The translations under genes were made by a program, and so were the position numbers. Of a DNA stretch of 64,000 nt, positions 28,601-41,110 are shown one piece after another. The DNA is taken from the NCBI GenBank assembly GCA_023846275.1, contig JAIUJO010000291.1:283001-347000 (forward strand), written 5' to 3'. This stretch comes from Vanilla planifolia. Taxonomy: Eukaryota; Streptophyta; Magnoliopsida; Asparagales; Orchidaceae. Numbering within the stretch: the first letter of the stretch is position 1; the number at the start of each line of letters is the position of its first letter. The notes under the pieces are model-generated. The model saw only the letters and a list, made by a program, of their open reading frames with translations, made no database searches and had not been told where the DNA came from.

Positions 28601-31220
28601 TACTTTGATAATTCTTAATAATTCAAAGGAGCTTCGATATAGAAGAAACAAACATTATTGGAATTGTCTTGATCAGCTCTATCTTTTTAATTACTTATTT
28701 TACTATTTTTAAAATTTTATTCAGTAAGTATTGTTACATATTTTTGAGATTTTTTTATTCGTACCAAATTTGACGATCAATAATTTTACACTCAATTTCG
28801 TAACTATCATAGAATGCAACTTTACAATATAATTTATGTAATTTTTCAAAATTTTGACTTTAATTTGGTTCTGTTGCTTTATGACTGTAATTGTTCTCTT
28901 ATGCAATCTTTACAATACTTTGATATTTATTTTACAACATTTCCTTAAATTTTCTATTTTTAACTTTAATATATATTTATTCATATTCAAAATAATTTTT
29001 TACTTATGCTTATTTCAATTTGTAATTTATAATAATGATAATCATGATACAATTAAGATGAAATAGACATTGATAGACTCGTCTTGATATGCCATTTCAT
29101 GTTAAATATTAATTTCTATATTCAATTATGTTTTATTTTAAAGTGCATTAACATGCATTATGACATTTTTGTTTGTAGTTTCTTGACGATCAAGAATGTT
29201 ATCTACTTAATATCTTGAAATGCAACTTTCCTAAAATATTATTCTCATTTTTGTTTAATTTTATTTAGTTTAATTATGTTATATGATTAAGTGACTATAA
29301 ATCTCTTCTTTTGTGACAATTAATTTAGTTTATTTTTTAATATTATGTATTTCATGTTATTTCATTTCAATATTAATATATGATTACGAAATAGTAACAT
29401 AATAAATTGTTATTATTATATATGTTTATTTACTCTAGTAATTTCTTATATTTCTAATATTGACTAATAAAGATGAAAGAAACGCATAATTTCTTGTCCC
29501 AACTGGTTCTATTCAACTAAACAATCCTTTTCATGTTTTTAATATTTTGTTTCCTAGGGCTTTTCACATTTTATGGACCATTAAAATTTTTAATTTGAAG
29601 ATCAGAATGTTACACTCAATCTCCTTGTCATGTTATAATGTAAATTTTCCTTCCAATGTATCTCATTTCTTCAAATTATTTGCTTCATTTGTTTATAATA
29701 TTATATCAATTTATTTCATTTTACTTATCATATATATTTACTTAAAATTAAAAAATAATTATTTTTATTATTTAAAATTATTTTATTTGTTAATTTTGTG
29801 AAATTCAAAATAAGGTTTGATCAATACAAAAAAAAGGATATCGAACCAATCTTAACAAACTATATTCAATTAAATGTTCATGTTTATATTTTTTAAAACT
29901 TTTTTGTATGTTTAACAATACAATTTAATTAAAACAATTAAAAAATTGATGGTATGATACTCGATCTCTTTAGTACTTTAGAAGTCAAGTTGCCTCTATA
30001 ATTTATCCCATTTGTTCAAATTTTTCACATTCATTTGATTATATAAATATGTATCCTTAAGCAGATATATATTCTTTTGATATTGTAATGATTTGATTTT
30101 CTTATATTGCTTTACTTCAATTTAGCTCAATGCATATTTGGTACATATTTATGTAATATTAAAATAGTAATTTGCCATTAGTAATGCTTGCTTGCATTAA
30201 GAATCTACAATAATTCAAAAAGAGTTTCGATTGACATGGACAATTTGTCATTTGATCAACTTGATGGTCTCCATCTAATTAAATAATTAATTCTTTTTTA
30301 TCATGTATTTTATTTCCTATGAGTTTGTCTTATTCAATAAGAACTTTCTTACAATTTATCTGATTTCTTCAAATTATTCACTTGAATAAGATTCTATTAC
30401 TAAGTTAATCTAAATCTTCTCTCTTATCACAATTACATCTTTTGAATTGGTTATATTACACTACTTCTTTTTATCTTAAACCATCATCATAAATTATTTT
30501 ATTGATAATAAAATAATAATTTGATATTATCTGTGCTTATTTAAATTTTTAATTCATAGTAAATGAAAATGATGTCCAGTGTAGAAGAACCATATGTCTT
30601 GATATCATCTTGATAAGTTCTATTAATTTAAATACTCATCTCTATATTTCTAAAAATTTTATTTTCCAAATTTTATCTAAAATTTATTAAGCATTTCATT
30701 TATCATTTTATGATGTAGGGTGTTACACTTCATATGCTTTGTATCTTAGAAAGAAATTTTCCTATATTGTTTAGGTTATTTCTTTAATTTTTCATTTTGT
30801 AATACTATATATATTTAATTCTCCTCTCATGTGAACTTCACATTATTTTTATTATTATTTATGCTAATTTACTTTGGTAATTTGTAGAAAGTTCTATTGA
30901 GGTCTAACGAGAAGAAATAACGTTGGATTTGTTTCAATCAGTTTTATGAAATTAAAGATTTATTATTCTACTTTTAAAATTTTTATTTTATAAGGTTCTC
31001 CCGACTTCAAGGGATACTTCTTTTTATATTTCATTTGATATTTCAAAATGTTGTCTTGATATCCTTAGCATCTTGGAATGCAACACTCTTATACAATTTA
31101 CCTTATTTCTTGAAAAGTTTCTCATTTTTACTATTATGTTTTTATATTACTCCAAATCTCTTGTCTTATGACATTCAAGTTTCCTTTGATTAGTTAAACT
31201 ACAATACTTCAATTTATTTT

Positions 31221-31222
<2 letters not shown>

Positions 31223-31283
<61 letters not shown>
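31223..31283. repeat. (TA)n microsatellite, 61 bp
   Basis: Uninterrupted alternating A and T over 61 bp inside a satellite unit, at the place where other units carry 'ctttaatatatatttactta'. It therefore looks like an expansion of a short TA run already present in the unit. Confidence 0.95.
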
Positions 31284-31285
<2 letters not shown>

Positions 31286-31754
31286 ATTAAAATAATAGTT
31301 AATTATTTTTATGCTTCTTTGTTTTCGTATGTCACAGTAATTCGAATTGATGTCTAACAAAAAAATATTGTATGTAATTAGAGTATTCTCAATGAGGTCT
31401 ATCGAATTAAAAATTCATTTTTTTAAAATAATCTATAATCTTTGCTTTTTCTTGGTTCATGATAAATTTTGTTTATTTCCTAACTTGACAATCAGGGATG
31501 ATACTCTAAATCTTTTTTAACGTTTGGAAATGCCACTTTCCCATACAAGTTTTTTAATATATTAAATATTTTTATTAAGTTATATTGCAAAGTAACTCTA
31601 AAACTTTTCATATGTAACATTTATAAATTTGATTTGGTTATTATATAATTCTTTAATTTGTCTCAATTTTTTAATATAAATTTAAATACAATTCAAATAT
31701 TAATTTTTGATATTTTTGTATTGATTTTTTGATTCCCCACTGCCGGGGGACCTT

Positions 31755-32140
31755 ATGTGAATATGGAAGCTCAAAGTCTTGCCCCGGGTCCATACTTTCC
31801 TTTGGCGTGTGGCTCAAAACCTCCTGCTTACAGTAGATTGGCTCAAAAGAAGACATTTGAGTATTTATAAGAACTATAGCTGGGGTTGTGATGTGGCTGA
31901 GACTCAAAAACACACACTGTATGATTGCACTGCTGCACGTAGTATCTGGGAGGACCCTATGTTAGACGCATTTGTCGAGGTGTTCGGCATTTATAGCAGT
32001 GTGCGCACGTGTGCCAGCTATGGTGGCCAGTTTTTGGAGCATTTTCTTTCCCGTGCCGCTCAGCTTAACAATATGCGTTGCATCTCCGAGGCTCATCTGG
32101 CCATTGTGGCCTCTACCTTGTTCCATATCTAGGAGAATAA
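31755..32140 (+). pseudogene. LINE ORF2 fragment: zf-RVT domain
   Basis: The plus-strand frame reads WKLKVLPRVHTFLWRVAQN, the typical entry into the zf-RVT domain that follows the RT in plant LINEs and relatives, then a Cys/His region ending E-T-Q-K-H-T-L-Y-D-C. The first cysteine expected in this finger is not present (the sequence there is Y-S-W-G-C), so the finger is probably broken. The methionine at 31779 is internal to the domain, not a real start. A TAG stop at 32130-32132 interrupts the link to the RNase H part. The counterpart in the larger LINE is at 61730-61935. Confidence 0.8.
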
Positions 32141-32289
32141 GCACTGCAGGGTGTATAAGAAGTCCACCCTCAGTAATAACATGCTAATTTAGATGATCAA
32201 ATTGGAAAGTACTACCACTATAAAGGTCATTAATCATCATCCTTATTCGTGCAGCGGGAAGTTCAACCCCTTGGGGTCCCTGGTAACCA

Positions 32290-32779
32290 GTTTTTGGCTT
32301 CCCCCTCCAACGGGAAGGATAATGATCAATTGCAACGCTGCAGTGAGAAACGAGAAGGTTGGTATTGGTTTGATCATTCGTGATCATGAGGGTTGGCCCA
32401 TGCATGTTGCGGGGAGAGGTTTCATTTCACAGGCAAGTGACGCCTCTGAGCTATAGGCTGTTATGGAAGATATGGTATTTATCATGACTAAACTGAAGGA
32501 ATATCCTGCGATTGAAATCCAGACTGATTCTACTTTCGCATTACAGGAGAGAATGGAACGGGTTTGTTGTCCTTTTGAGGGTGGTATTGTCTTTTATTCC
32601 TTCACTTTGTGAGAAAGATGCCTGCTTTTCGCCTCACTCATGTTATGAGGGAAGGCAATGCCCCTACGGATTGGGTGGCAAAATTTGCATGCTTGTCTGA
32701 TATGTCCTAGGAAAGGGGAATGTCCCTACCCAAGTTGTTACTTAAGCTCCTACTAGCTGATTTTGCTTTTCAACCCTAA
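32290..32779 (+). pseudogene. LINE ORF2 fragment: RNase H-like (RVT_3) domain
   Basis: The sequence follows the plan of the RVT_3 RNase H domain: MINCNAAVRNEKVGIGLIIR, where the first catalytic Asp (usually in N-C-D) has become Asn; then SDASEL with the catalytic Glu followed by a stop; EIQTDSTFAL with the third acidic residue; and, after a frameshift near 32590, HVMREGNAPTDWVAKFA with the last Asp. It ends LLLKLLLADFAFQP and a TAA at 32777. RNase H would degrade the RNA strand of the RNA-DNA hybrid. The Asp-to-Asn change, the internal stop and the frameshift make it inactive. Confidence 0.8.
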
Positions 32780-32827
32780 TAGTGGGTTGTATAATGTAGG
32801 CCTTGGCCACTTTTTGATCAAAAAAAA

Positions 32828-34050
32828 TATCATCTGGTCGAGATGAAGTATATGTCATCAAACGCATGTAGCAATCAATACAAAATTAAAAACAAATTAC
32901 TTTTTTACACATTACTTTACATTTTAGCTTGAACTTGATTTTACAATCATGGATGCCAACAAGTTTACTTTAGTCACTTGAAATGCATCTATTCCAATCA
33001 ATTTATCTCACGTGAATTTTTTTCCTTTAACTTTGTTTTATTATCATGAAACTAAAATTCTCCTTTGAATTAAACTTTACATCATTTTCGTTTCGTTATA
33101 TTATCTTGCTTCAAAAAATCTTATTTTATATTTATTCAAAGTTTACTTAAAATTTAAATAATAATTTATATATTTTAATGATTATTCACATTAGTAATTC
33201 ATTGTAATATTAAAGAAGGTATGTTTGAGGAGAAACAAATTTTGTTAGACTTAATTTTTCTATCATTATAAATTTAAAATTTCATTTTTTTAATGTTTTA
33301 AATTTTTTTTATTTTTTGGGCTTTTTTGCACTATTTTTTAGAAATTAGGATATGTATCATATTTAACAATTGAGGATAACAAGCTCTTTCTCCTTTGTAT
33401 CCTACAATTCAAATTTTTATCACTTTATGCACTTTTGGCAGCCTCTTAGATTTGGTTATATTACTATTAAACTCTAATTCTTTTCATGTGTGACCATTAC
33501 TTTCATTTTATTATATCATATTACTTTGATTCAATTTATATCATTTTTCCTTTAATGCTTATTAACTTAATATAAAGCAATAGTTCATTATTACTTATGT
33601 TTATTTGCTTTAGAAAATCATACTAATTTATATGGAGATATATATTCTTTTCTATTTTCCTTAAATATTTTATTCCCAAGAATTTTTAGTTTACATTAAG
33701 AGAAATTTCTATTAGTTTCTTATCTAATAATTTTCAAAGATACACTTGGTCTCATCAATGTCTTAGAATTTAAGTTTTCAATAAAAATATATCATTTCTC
33801 AAAAATTCTTAGTTTAAACTGGTTATATTACTATTTAAATGTAAATCATCATGCAGCCAATATGTGGTTTTTATTTCGTTATATTAAATTACTTCAATTT
33901 ATTTTATCTTTACCTGAGACAATTTTATTTAACCTAATTTAATGATTGTCAATGTTACAGGTGATCTATTTAGTGTTTTGTAATTTGTCATTCAAATACC
34001 ATTTATCTAATTTTTTTGAATTTTTATTTTAATTTAGTTATTTGACTAAT
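32828..34050 (+). repeat. Tandem array part I, continuation beyond the LINE fragment
   Basis: The same 0.41-kb units in the same orientation resume directly after the LINE A-run and continue for about three units. Landmarks are 'gtcgagatgaa' near 32838, 'aatgcatctattccaatcaa' near 32979 and 'tgattgtcaatgttacagg' near 33943. Similarity is lost within a unit, near the 'tttagttatttgac' at about 34035-34050. Confidence 0.85.
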
Positions 34051-35100
34051 TAGCCATACATCAAAAAAACATATCATGTGTAATCCTATATTAAGCTCGA
34101 TTGTTCACATACCAAATGCTAACATCATATACAACACATAAAAAGATACGTAAATACATTGAGCAAAGGTTTTTCCCAAGTATCATATTTAAATTTTGTA
34201 ATTCTCATTTACAAGTAAATAAATGTACATAACTCTAAGAGACATAAGAGGCATACTTTTTATTAAGGTCTAAGAAATGCATGCAACACATTTCTTATCT
34301 TCATGATGTATTGATGCATGTAGCATGACATTAAGTTATAAAGGAATGAATGATGCAAACAAATTTAATTTACGGTGAAAAACTTTCTCTAACAAGATCA
34401 ATTTACAAAACAAATCTTATAAATCACCAAACATTTGATCTCATCTTCAAGATTCAATAGCTATTATCAGTTCATTATGACAACTTTTACTAATTATTAA
34501 TAATTATCAATATAACTCTTACAACTATTATTCTTTACCTTCCATTTTCCTTTAAAGGATTATAGTTAATTATATCAAAAACATTAATTAATTATTCATG
34601 CTATTTGATAACAATTTATCTAATTATATTATAAACAAAAAATTAAATATTTGTTGGTATAATTAATAATTAAACTAAATATATATTTTTTGTTTTTAAA
34701 TAATTTTGAACTATGTGATTTATTATTTGTTGTTCTATTTAATTATAACAATAAAAAATTGTTGTTAAAAAAATTGATAATGAATAATTGTTATTACTAT
34801 TGTTAGCCTAAACTTATACAAACTCTTCTCATCATTGTGTAAATATGAAAATATTAATATCATATTAGTATGAAATAGACTAACATAAGAATAACTAATA
34901 ATCATTAATATAACCAATTAATAATATTGTCTAGGATATCATTATAAACAATAATTTAAGAGGAAAACAATTTGTTTTATATAATATAATTCATTAAAAA
35001 TCTAATGATTAGAAAAAAAAAACTTAAAATAATATTTTTAAATATCATAATATATTAAAAAAAATTAATTTTTTTGTAATATTATTCCCAAAATATTTAT
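34051..35100. other. Non-satellite AT-rich sequence at left edge of the island
   Basis: The first 500 bp have a more balanced composition and do not match the satellite; they could be a retrotransposon LTR or UTR piece, but no diagnostic ends are seen. From about 34490 the sequence changes to runs of TAATTATTAATAATTAT type. No coding frame and no recognisable element. Confidence 0.5.
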
Positions 35101-36360
35101 TGTAGGTATTTTACTTCTTTTTCTTATAATTTTCAAAAAAATCAAAAATAAAAATTCCTTATATGGAGAAGATTAAAACGATAAAGTTAAAAAGCTATTA
35201 AAAAATTAAAGGAGAGAAATGAAAAACTAAAAAATAAAAAAATTTGTTATAGAGGAAATGAAGAAAAGAAAATATGTACAAGCTAAAAAAATAAAAAAAA
35301 ACATCACGTTGAATATGTTTAGGAAGAAAAAGAATAATAAGAATATATAGATGGCAAAAAAGGAATAAGAAATTAAAAAAGAATAAAAAGAAGGCAATAG
35401 CAAGGAAAAAAGAATTTTGCTAATGAATAAGAAATATTAAAAATTTAATAATTATATAAAAATAATTTTTCTAAAAATAAAACAAGTTATTTAAAATTAT
35501 ATTCAATTGATGCCTTTCTGGTTCTCATATATATTATAAATATTTTTTAGAGGGAAATGAAGATATAGAGAAAATGTTAGAGAGAAAAATTATAACAAGA
35601 AAGAAAGTTATGAAAGTGGAGAGAGCAATCAGAAGGGCAAGTGTTGAGGAGAGGAGATATAAAGAAGAGAGAGGACCAAAGAAAGGGTGAAAGGACTCAG
35701 TGAAAGCGTGGAAAAGATTGATGAATGCTTTTGAGTGACGGTAGAGGTTAATAGACAGTTAATGATAACAAGAATGAGTTTAGCCTAAAATGAGAGATCA
35801 AAAGAGTGTAAATGGATAGGGATTACAAAGAGATATAAAAAAAAAAGGTTGATAGAATTGTGAGGGACTTGAGATAAGATAAACCCAAGTAAAATGTGAA
35901 GAGTTTAATCATGAAATAGTGAATATAGTACCAAATGACATTGAAAGAGATAAAAAAATCTTAATAAACAATGTTAGGAAATTAAAAAAATATATGAAGT
36001 GATAAAGAGCATAAAATAAGCAAGAGACTAATATAGTGGTAAAGAGGAAGATGACTACATAAACTTGCATACAAAGAGCAGAAAAAGTAAGGATAGATAA
36101 AAAGAGAGATGACAAGAAAGAAACTATGAAGAAAGAAAGAATTCAGAGAAGGGTGGGGACATTAGGAAGAAGAATTTGATAGATATTTTGGTAAGGATAG
36201 ACACATATACATCTAATAATGTAGAAATAGTAATAGTGATAAACCAAAAAAAATTGTTGGACATCAAGATGTGACATGAATAAGAATAATAAATTAAAAA
36301 ATAAATAAATAAAAAAATCACCTATTATATTATAATTACAAGAACAAGAATTAAGAAATA
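35101..36360. other. Purine-biased stretch I (plus strand A+G rich)
   Basis: The plus strand is dominated by A and G with G in short GA-rich words; in 35641-35700, for example, 49 of 60 bases are purines. There are no long perfect repeats and no meaningful coding frame: the minus-strand frames at 35909-36115 and 36124-36321 are Phe/Leu/Ser-rich translations of a pyrimidine strand. Function unknown. The style matches the blocks at 39430-40070, 40480-41400 and 41400-42370. Confidence 0.7.
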
Positions 36361-38639
36361 GACTTTGCTAAAATAAATATTCGTAATTCATCGTAATTAC
36401 TTATTATAACATTATTAAAAATATTAATTCCTAAGGAAAATTATATGATAATATTCCTTTATAATTATTGTGATTATTATGTATATTTATAATTCTTTAG
36501 AATATCTACCTATAGTCGATGTAAAATAATTATTATTATTCTTATAAATTTTATTCTCATCTAACCAAATTCCATCAAAATGTTGTAATAATTTTATAAA
36601 TAATTCCTTTTTTCTTGTCATTTGTTAATATATTAAATAAACATGAATAACTAAATGATAATTATTTTAACTAATATCTTTTAATTTGAATTGCAATTAT
36701 ATTCTTATAATAAAAATATTTAATAATTATTAACATTGTTAAATATTATTATTATAACAAGAAAAAATATTAATAAAGACTAGGAATATAAGTATCCCTT
36801 TAATGTTAAAGTTAATTCTAAATATTAGTTTGTGTATCTATCATAATAAATTTTTTTACTAATAATTTCAAAAATAATTATTAAGAATTATTTTTGTTAC
36901 ACTTCTTATTAGGTAAATATATTATAAAATAAATTATGTTAACTATTTAGTTATAATTAAATTAGTAATAAAATAACTATTTTACTTTAATTGCAGATTC
37001 TAAAACATAGTAATTACTATATCATTATTATTATTATTTATAATTCTTAAATTGATATACACAATTAAAGTTTGACATTTTAAAATTTAAATTACTAATA
37101 AAATTTTATGAATATTAATAATAGTGATTAGTCATAATTAACAAAATTATAGTTATTTTTTAAATAATTATTATAATAATAGTAGTTATAATTTATTTTT
37201 ATTTTATTTTAATTAATATTTATTTGTTAAAATGCTAGTAGTTTTTTTTATTAGTAAATAAGATTAAATAATTTTTGACATTGTTATTATTAGTTGTAAA
37301 TGGATAATGTTACTAAATAAGGTTATCATAACAACAATTTGGTTTATTATTCTTAAGATTATATAATTATTATATAATTATCTAATTTTTTATATTTGTT
37401 TCACAACACAATTATTGGAATTTCTAATAAAAGTACTTTAAATAATTTACATTCCTATTCTGCTTATTATTTTCATCTTTTTTCACCATCTCTTCATTAT
37501 AATTCTTTAATAAAGACATTGATAACTTTTTATGTAATATTTCATAATTATACTAGGATTAATGAGACAATAAGTTTTCTTAATTAATTACGTTATTTCT
37601 AATGATTACTTCGATTTAAATTTATCAAAGGTTTCACAATAAAAGCTTATTTAATTATTAACAACAAAACTATGCTAAATAAATAAATTTAATTTCATAT
37701 ATATTTTTGATGTTAATTAAAACAATGGCTGTTGTTGTTTATAAAACAGAATGCAAAGTATGAAATTATTTTGCACTGTAATAGTTTAATTACAAGAATA
37801 AATTTCTAATATGATGAGTGGTGTTACTAAAATTAAAGATTAACTATTTCTTTTAGTTCTTTAGTAGTCATAAACTTTTGTATTATTAATAAAGCAAAAT
37901 AATTTTACTAATTATTTTTTAATATTGTGATAAGAAAACATTTTCTTAATAATTTTGTTTATGATAATTATTAATAATTATCCATGATGTTATTTAAACA
38001 TAGTAGAATTATTCTTAAACCATCTATAGTTATTATCCTATTGTATGATCAATTAATAATAAGTTATATAATTAATTGATATTATTGTTAATTTTTCTAT
38101 TTTCTCTAAAGCTATTGGTAAAAGAAAAATTCATAACAACAAAGAATAAGTCAATAATTATTTTATTCATTAAGCAACTTTTTATCCATAATTATGATAT
38201 CAAAATTTTAAATTTATTAGGATATTTAATTATTCATAATTAAAATAAAAAAAATTTATTATTTATTATAGTTTAAATAAATATTTATCAAAAGCTTTAT
38301 CTATATTATGTTATTATTTTTTATTATTAAAATCATATTAATAACTATTTGTGAAACTTAACAATGTATTATTCAATATCCCATATAATGACATTATTAA
38401 ATTATTGTTTACACATATTAAGAAGAATTTTCTAAAATATTATAAGATCGGATTTTATAAGCTTGGATTAGTAATTTAAATTAATTACTTTTTTGTTCTT
38501 AATTATTATCATTTCTAACTTTTAAATTAAAATATTAACTAACAACTCATAATAAGTACATGCTTAAAACAATTATTAAGAATTTATTATTTGATAGCTT
38601 TTTATATTCACCAAATAATAAAAAAATTAAATACATGAA
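36361..38639. other. TAATTATTA-type AT-rich stretch
   Basis: Almost entirely A and T, with many short self-complementary words such as taattattaataatta. Nothing in it resembles the 0.41-kb satellite. A 63-codon frame at 37396-37587 shows no motif. I see no gene or element here. Confidence 0.5.
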
Positions 38640-38940
38640 ACTAACATCGAAAGTTGTATTGAATGAGCATTATGAAATAAAAGAAGAAGATATTAAAAAG
38701 AATTAGAAGAAGAAAAGAGCAGCGGGAAAAATAAGAGTTAAAAAAGAAAAATAAGTAAAAGAAGTAAAAAAAGAACAGAATAAGTTAACTAACTTATATA
38801 ATAAATAAAAACTTTTCAAAAATGTGCAATGAAAAGAAAAAGCAATAAGAAAAAATATAATAAAAAGATTTAGAACAATAACAATTAGAGAAAATATTAA
38901 TATATTTAAATAATTATTATTAATTTCAAATTTATTCATA
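38640..38940. other. Short purine-biased patch and AT-rich transition
   Basis: At about 38665-38860 the plus strand is again A+G rich with GAAGAA and AAAAGA words, then reverts to AT-rich sequence. The minus-strand 78-codon frame at 38703-38939 is an artefact of this bias. Confidence 0.5.
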
Positions 38941-38959
38941 ATTATTAATAATTTTTATA

Positions 38960-41110
38960 ATAATAATTATTATTTTAATATTTTTTTAAATTTTTTTATA
39001 TAAACAATTATTTTTTAATTAAGAACATTTTTTAATTATTTTAAAATGTATTAATTTTTTCTCTTTATTATAATATTTTGAAATTTGAAATAATATCTAT
39101 TATTGTTATTATAACAATAATATAAATAAATTAAAAACATATATACAAATGTTACTAAAATTTACTATTAATAAATTTTTATAATAGATAAATTGCATTA
39201 ATTATTTTGCAATATTTATTAAATATTTACATAATAACTACTAATTTTGTTGATCTAAAAATTTAGTCCATCTCAAAATTATTATTTTTGATATAATATT
39301 TAATTTATTTTGTAGGTTCTCTCTTTTCATCTTAACAAGATATATGTATGACATCAAAGATAATTATTATATAGCCTTTGAAATAATTTGCTTTAATTTT
39401 TTTCTTACTACCATTAGATGATGAGCATTAGGAAATTAATAACATAACTTATGAGTGGTAAAGGAAAAGAGAAAGCGAAAACAAAGAAGTGTAAGAGAAA
39501 GGAGAGAAAATGTGAGACATAAAGATTAATAGAGAAACAACACAATGATGCAATGGAGGGAATAGTTGAAAGAAAGAGAAGGGAATTATAAAGATGGATT
39601 CAAACAAGATTATAAGGAACAAAAGGAATGTGGGTAAAAAGTGATGTAAATTAAAGACACAATTAAGAGAAGGAAAATAAGAGACATAATCGATGGTAAA
39701 ACATATACTCTCCTAAATAGAGAAAAAATGAAATAAGTAAGACAGAGGGCATCCACAGAAAGTGAAAGAAGACTTTGAGATAAGGAAGCAATGATGAAAG
39801 AAAGAGTGAGAACTTAACGAATGGAGTTGGAAAGTTATTGTGATACAAAGAAGCTATGAGACTGTGAAAGACAAAGAAAGGAGGAGGACAGTAAGAGTGA
39901 TAGTCTTATAGAGAGAAAAGATCAAAAGATGAGATGGAGAGAAGAGATAAATGGTGGCCAAGTTAGAGATGAGAAAAAATTATAGAGCCAAAAATTGTGG
40001 CCAAGTTAGAGATGAACAAAAATTAAAGAGGCAAAGATTGACAAATAGTTCAGTGATGGGAAATGAAGTAGAAAATATAGATTTTATAATTATACAAACA
40101 TCATAATTATTTTGAAAAATATTAATTTTTTATCTTTGTTGTAATAATTTATAATTTGATATAATATTTATTACTATTATTATCATAACAATAACGTAAA
40201 TAAACTAAAAAATTAATACAAATATTATAGAAAAGTTAGGATTATAAATTTTTATAATAATTAAATTGCAATAATTATTTTGCAAAATTTATAAAATATC
40301 TACATAATAACTTTTTTATTTTCATTTATATATTAGACCATTTCAAAATTAATATCTTTCACATAATATTTTATTTATTTAGTCAGTTGTATTTTTTCAT
40401 TGTAATAAAACTATGTTTGTAGTTAAAGAAATTGATTATATAATGTCTAAAATAATCTGTAATTGTTTTATCTTACTAGCAAAAGATCACGAGCACTAAG
40501 ATGGTAACAAGAAAAGAATTTGTGAGAAAGTGGTAGAGCAATAGAGAAAGAGAAAAACAAATAACTATAAGAGAAAGGACAGAAAATATGAAAAATAAAG
40601 TGTAATAGAGAGACAACACAATGATGCAATAGAAGGAATAATTGAAAGAAAGATAAGGGAATGATAAGGTTGAAATTAGGCAAGATTACCAAGAATAGAT
40701 GGAATGAGAAAGAAAAATAGATATAAAAGAAAGTCATAATTAAGAGATTGAAATTAAGAGAGATAATAGATGGTAGAAGCTATACTCACCTAAAAAGTTA
40801 AAAAAGGAAAGAGTAAGATATAAAGCATCAATAGAATGAGAAAAAAGACATTAAGATGGGGAGGTAATGATGGAAGAGAATCTGAAAAGGGTATCAATGG
40901 AGTAGGAGAAGAATTAGTGTGACACAAAGAAACTAAGAGACTATGAAAGACAAGGAAATAATGAAGAGACTAAGAGTTATAGTCTTATAGAGAGAAAAGA
41001 AAGGAAGATAAGAAAGAGATAAGAAGTAGATGGAGACTAAGTTAGAGATGAGAAAACATTAAGGGGGCAAAGACTAACAAATAATTCAGTTATGGGAAAT
41101 GAAGTAGGTA
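38960..41110 (+). repeat. Tandem duplication with ~1.07-kb period
   Basis: Two adjacent direct copies, each made of about 0.4 kb AT-rich sequence followed by about 0.6 kb purine-biased sequence. Matching landmarks are: 'acacaatgatgcaat' at 39540 and 40616 (offset 1076); 'taagagaaagga' near 39491 and 40569; 'ttgcattaattattttgca' near 39193 against 'ttgcaataattattttgca' near 40266; and 'gcaaagattg' at 40031 against 'gcaaagacta' at 41067 (offset 1036). The match runs through both compositional halves, so the AT block plus purine block is the repeating unit. Copies have many indels and look old. Confidence 0.85.
39955..40040 (+). repeat. 43-bp direct duplication
   Basis: 'tggccaagttagagatga' begins at 39955 and again at 39998. 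Each copy runs on into an A-rich stretch and a 'agag-caaa-attg' ending. The copy downstream in the 1.07-kb duplicate (near 41035) has only one such block, so this duplication came after the larger one or was lost from the second copy. Confidence 0.8.

Larger units (their letters stand above)
7449..31732 (+). repeat. Diverged tandem array (satellite) with ~0.41-kb unit, part I
   Basis: The region is built of head-to-tail copies of one AT-rich unit. Each copy carries, in order: an 'aaggatgttacactcaatctc' -type box, 'ggaatgcaacttt', 'aatttatctcattt', 'tttgatttggttatattac', 'ctcatgtgacctttacatc', a second 'tttgatttggttatatta', 'ctttaatatatattta', 'taaaataataattta', 'gtaattcatagtaattc', 'gatcgagatgaaacaaatg', and 'actcatctcgatgagctct'. 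Starts of the gatgtta box at 21915, 22325, 22743, 23088, 23512, 23920 and 24301 give spacings of 410, 418, 345, 424, 408 and 381 bp. Copies are strongly diverged, with shorter deletion variants (for example about 220 and 290 bp) and some longer ones. Short open frames inside it (such as 8418-8738) are chance. There is no coding potential. The satellite family is not one I recognise. Confidence 0.9.
31733..32827 (+). mobile_element. 5'-truncated L1-type LINE fragment inserted in the satellite
   Basis: G+C content rises abruptly at about 31733 and falls at 32828, where satellite sequence resumes with 'ggtcgagatgaag'. The insert holds the last part of a LINE ORF2: a zf-RVT-type zinc finger, then an RNase H-like domain, a short 3' untranslated stretch, and an A-run at 32820-32827. 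Lack of RT and endonuclease at the 5' side plus the terminal A-run fits 5' truncation during target-primed reverse transcription. I could not find a convincing target-site duplication, and roughly 50 bp of satellite seems missing at the junction. Its C-terminal protein resembles that of the larger LINE at 56.3 kb, so both belong to the same broad clade. Confidence 0.9.

Noticed and set aside
31700..31740. Target-site duplication of the LINE fragment
   Set aside because: The sequence before 31733 and after 32827 shares only short AT words; no match better than chance.
7449..34050. CRISPR array
   Set aside because: Units are about 410 bp, diverged, without short identical repeats and unique spacers; context is plant nuclear.
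36361..38639. Replication origin or matrix-attachment region from extreme AT content
   Set aside because: Composition alone is not evidence; similar AT content is found through most of the window.
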